From NCBI GenBank assembly GCA_004000035.1, contig RJAE01000002.1, forward strand, positions 434,001 through 498,000: a stretch of 64,000 nt of DNA, given 5' to 3'. Shown in pieces: positions 63,351 through 64,000 of this stretch. A program made the position numbers and the translations under genes. Below the pieces are notes generated by a model that saw nothing but the letters and a program-made list of their open reading frames with translations, made no database searches and was not told the DNA's origin. Numbering within the stretch: the first letter of the stretch is position 1; the number at the start of each line of letters is the position of its first letter. Source of the DNA: Arthrobacter sulfonylureivorans (GTDB lineage: Bacteria; Actinomycetota; Actinomycetes; Actinomycetales; Micrococcaceae).

Positions 63351-63908
63351 GTGCTGGCACTGGTACGCCACGGACAGACCGATTGGAATGCAGCGGGCCG
63401 GCTGCAGGGACACACCGATGTGCCGCTCAACAGCTTGGGCAGGCAGCAGGCGTACGACGCCGGCGCCTCGCTATCCGCGGGCGGCTGGGACGTTTTGGTG
63501 TCCTCACCTTTGGTGCGCGCCGTGGAAACCGCGCAGATCATCGGCAGCCAGGTGGGCCTGGAGCTGGCGGAAACGCTTCCGGAGCTCCTTGAGCGCGATT
63601 ACGCCGGGATCGAAGGCACCGTGCTGCGCGGCATGGACCGGCCGCACATTGACGAACTGATGCGGCAGGCGGAACCGGAGGTGGACGTGGCCGTCCGCGG
63701 TATCGCCGGGCTGCAGGCATTGCTCCGCACCTACCCGGAACAAAACATCATCGCGGTGGCACACGGGACGATCCTGCGGCTCACGCTGAATACGCTGCAC
63801 GGAACGCCGCGGGACTACATCCTCAATGGTGAAGCAGTGGAACTGGACCCTAACGTGGTGCTCGGCTACCGCCCGGATCCGGACCAGTTGGCTGCCACCC
63901 GCTCCTAA
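63351..63908 (+). CDS. Histidine phosphatase (phosphoglycerate mutase-like) family protein
   Basis: A 185-residue branch 1 histidine phosphatase. It has the catalytic RHG motif in LALVRHGQTDWN, SSPLVRAVETAQ, the acid ELLERDYAGIEG and the second His in VAVAHGTILR (here AVAHGT). GTG 63351 is used, with AGGGGGCAGG immediately upstream. -10-like TAAGGT near 63287 could drive it. Such proteins dephosphorylate sugar phosphates or other small substrates; the specific one is unknown. Confidence 0.9.
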   Translation: MLALVRHGQTDWNAAGRLQGHTDVPLNSLGRQQAYDAGASLSAGGWDVLVSSPLVRAVETAQIIGSQVGLELAETLPELLERDYAGIEGTVLRGMDRPHIDELMRQAEPEVDVAVRGIAGLQALLRTYPEQNIIAVAHGTILRLTLNTLHGTPRDYILNGEAVELDPNVVLGYRPDPDQLAATRS

Positions 63909-63953
63909 CGACGGCGGGGCGTGCGGTTCCCGGACGGTCCGGCCGACCTCGCG

Positions 63954-64000
63954 CTACTCGCCCTCCAAACGCTGATGCAGGGTTGCCACGGCGTGCTCGG
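63954..64000 (-). CDS. C-terminal end of an unidentified protein (partial)
   Basis: An open frame enters from the right edge on the minus strand, reading EHAVATLHQRLEGE and a TAG stop at 63954-63956. The composition fits a real gene end, converging with the phosphatase gene. Too little is present to name a family. Confidence 0.45.
   Translation of the reverse strand, partial: EHAVATLHQRLEGE

Overview
The window is high-GC DNA with very dense coding, many ATGA and TAATG stop/start overlaps, frequent GTG starts and several apparently leaderless genes. The gene content includes monomeric NADP-isocitrate dehydrogenase, PerM beside purN, DUF6318 lipoproteins, a ROK regulator with a sugar ABC system that lacks its own ATPase, and a 42-residue basic protein. 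Together these point to an actinobacterium, most likely Arthrobacter sensu lato (Micrococcaceae). That placement is inferred from gene content; no marker gene was compared.

Layout. 1-2390 (minus): a DrrAB-type ABC exporter, one permease cut by the window edge. 2446-13140: a LysR regulator divergent from a nine-gene aerobic carbon monoxide dehydrogenase operon: FAD, FeS and Mo/Cu subunits, an XdhC-YHS fusion, a MocA-like transferase, CoxD ATPase, CoxE VWA protein, CoxG and a second XdhC/CoxF protein. CoxL carries the form I signature AYACSFR. 13058-20168: a class I cytochrome P450 locus (P450, two near-duplicate [2Fe-2S] ferredoxins, ferredoxin reductase, MHS-type transporter) with two related LysR regulators whose divergent control regions share one bipartite motif. 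20343-27367: a DUF559/AbiEi-like protein, folD and glyA behind a ZTP riboswitch, a secreted HtrA-like protease, a flavin monooxygenase and purU. This block is largely one-carbon metabolism.

27491-36858: a methyltransferase, a gamma-class carbonic anhydrase-like protein, then a carbohydrate island (ROK repressor, CUT1 ABC importer, GH26-type lipoprotein hydrolase), a coiled-coil membrane protein and a Gfo/Idh/MocA oxidoreductase. 36964-41339: icd and purH. 41471-47265: a membrane protein, then the most unusual locus, a six-gene operon encoding a Ycf46-like AAA+ ATPase, DUF2997, an NrdG-like radical SAM protein, a membrane-anchored DUF1257 (Ycf35-like) protein and two membrane proteins with ComEA-like helix-hairpin-helix domains. 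Three of these six proteins end in the same tail, G-R-x-V-D-[YF].

47371-56202: a repeat-rich secreted protein, an MFS transporter, two DUF6318 lipoproteins around a PKD-like secreted protein (more AT-rich), purN, a membrane protein, PerM, a berberine-bridge-type oxidoreductase and a 42-residue basic protein. 56310-64000: TauE/SafE permease, GT4 glycosyltransferase, GerW-like protein, a 32-bp tandem repeat, a DoxX-like protein, a SWIM-SNF2 helicase, a 46-residue protein, a histidine phosphatase and the end of a further gene.

The carbon monoxide operon would give a trace-gas energy source. The P450 and sugar islands give catabolic breadth. folD, glyA, purU, purH and purN form a dispersed folate/purine theme. 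No rRNA, tRNA, insertion sequence, integrase or CRISPR array was recognised.
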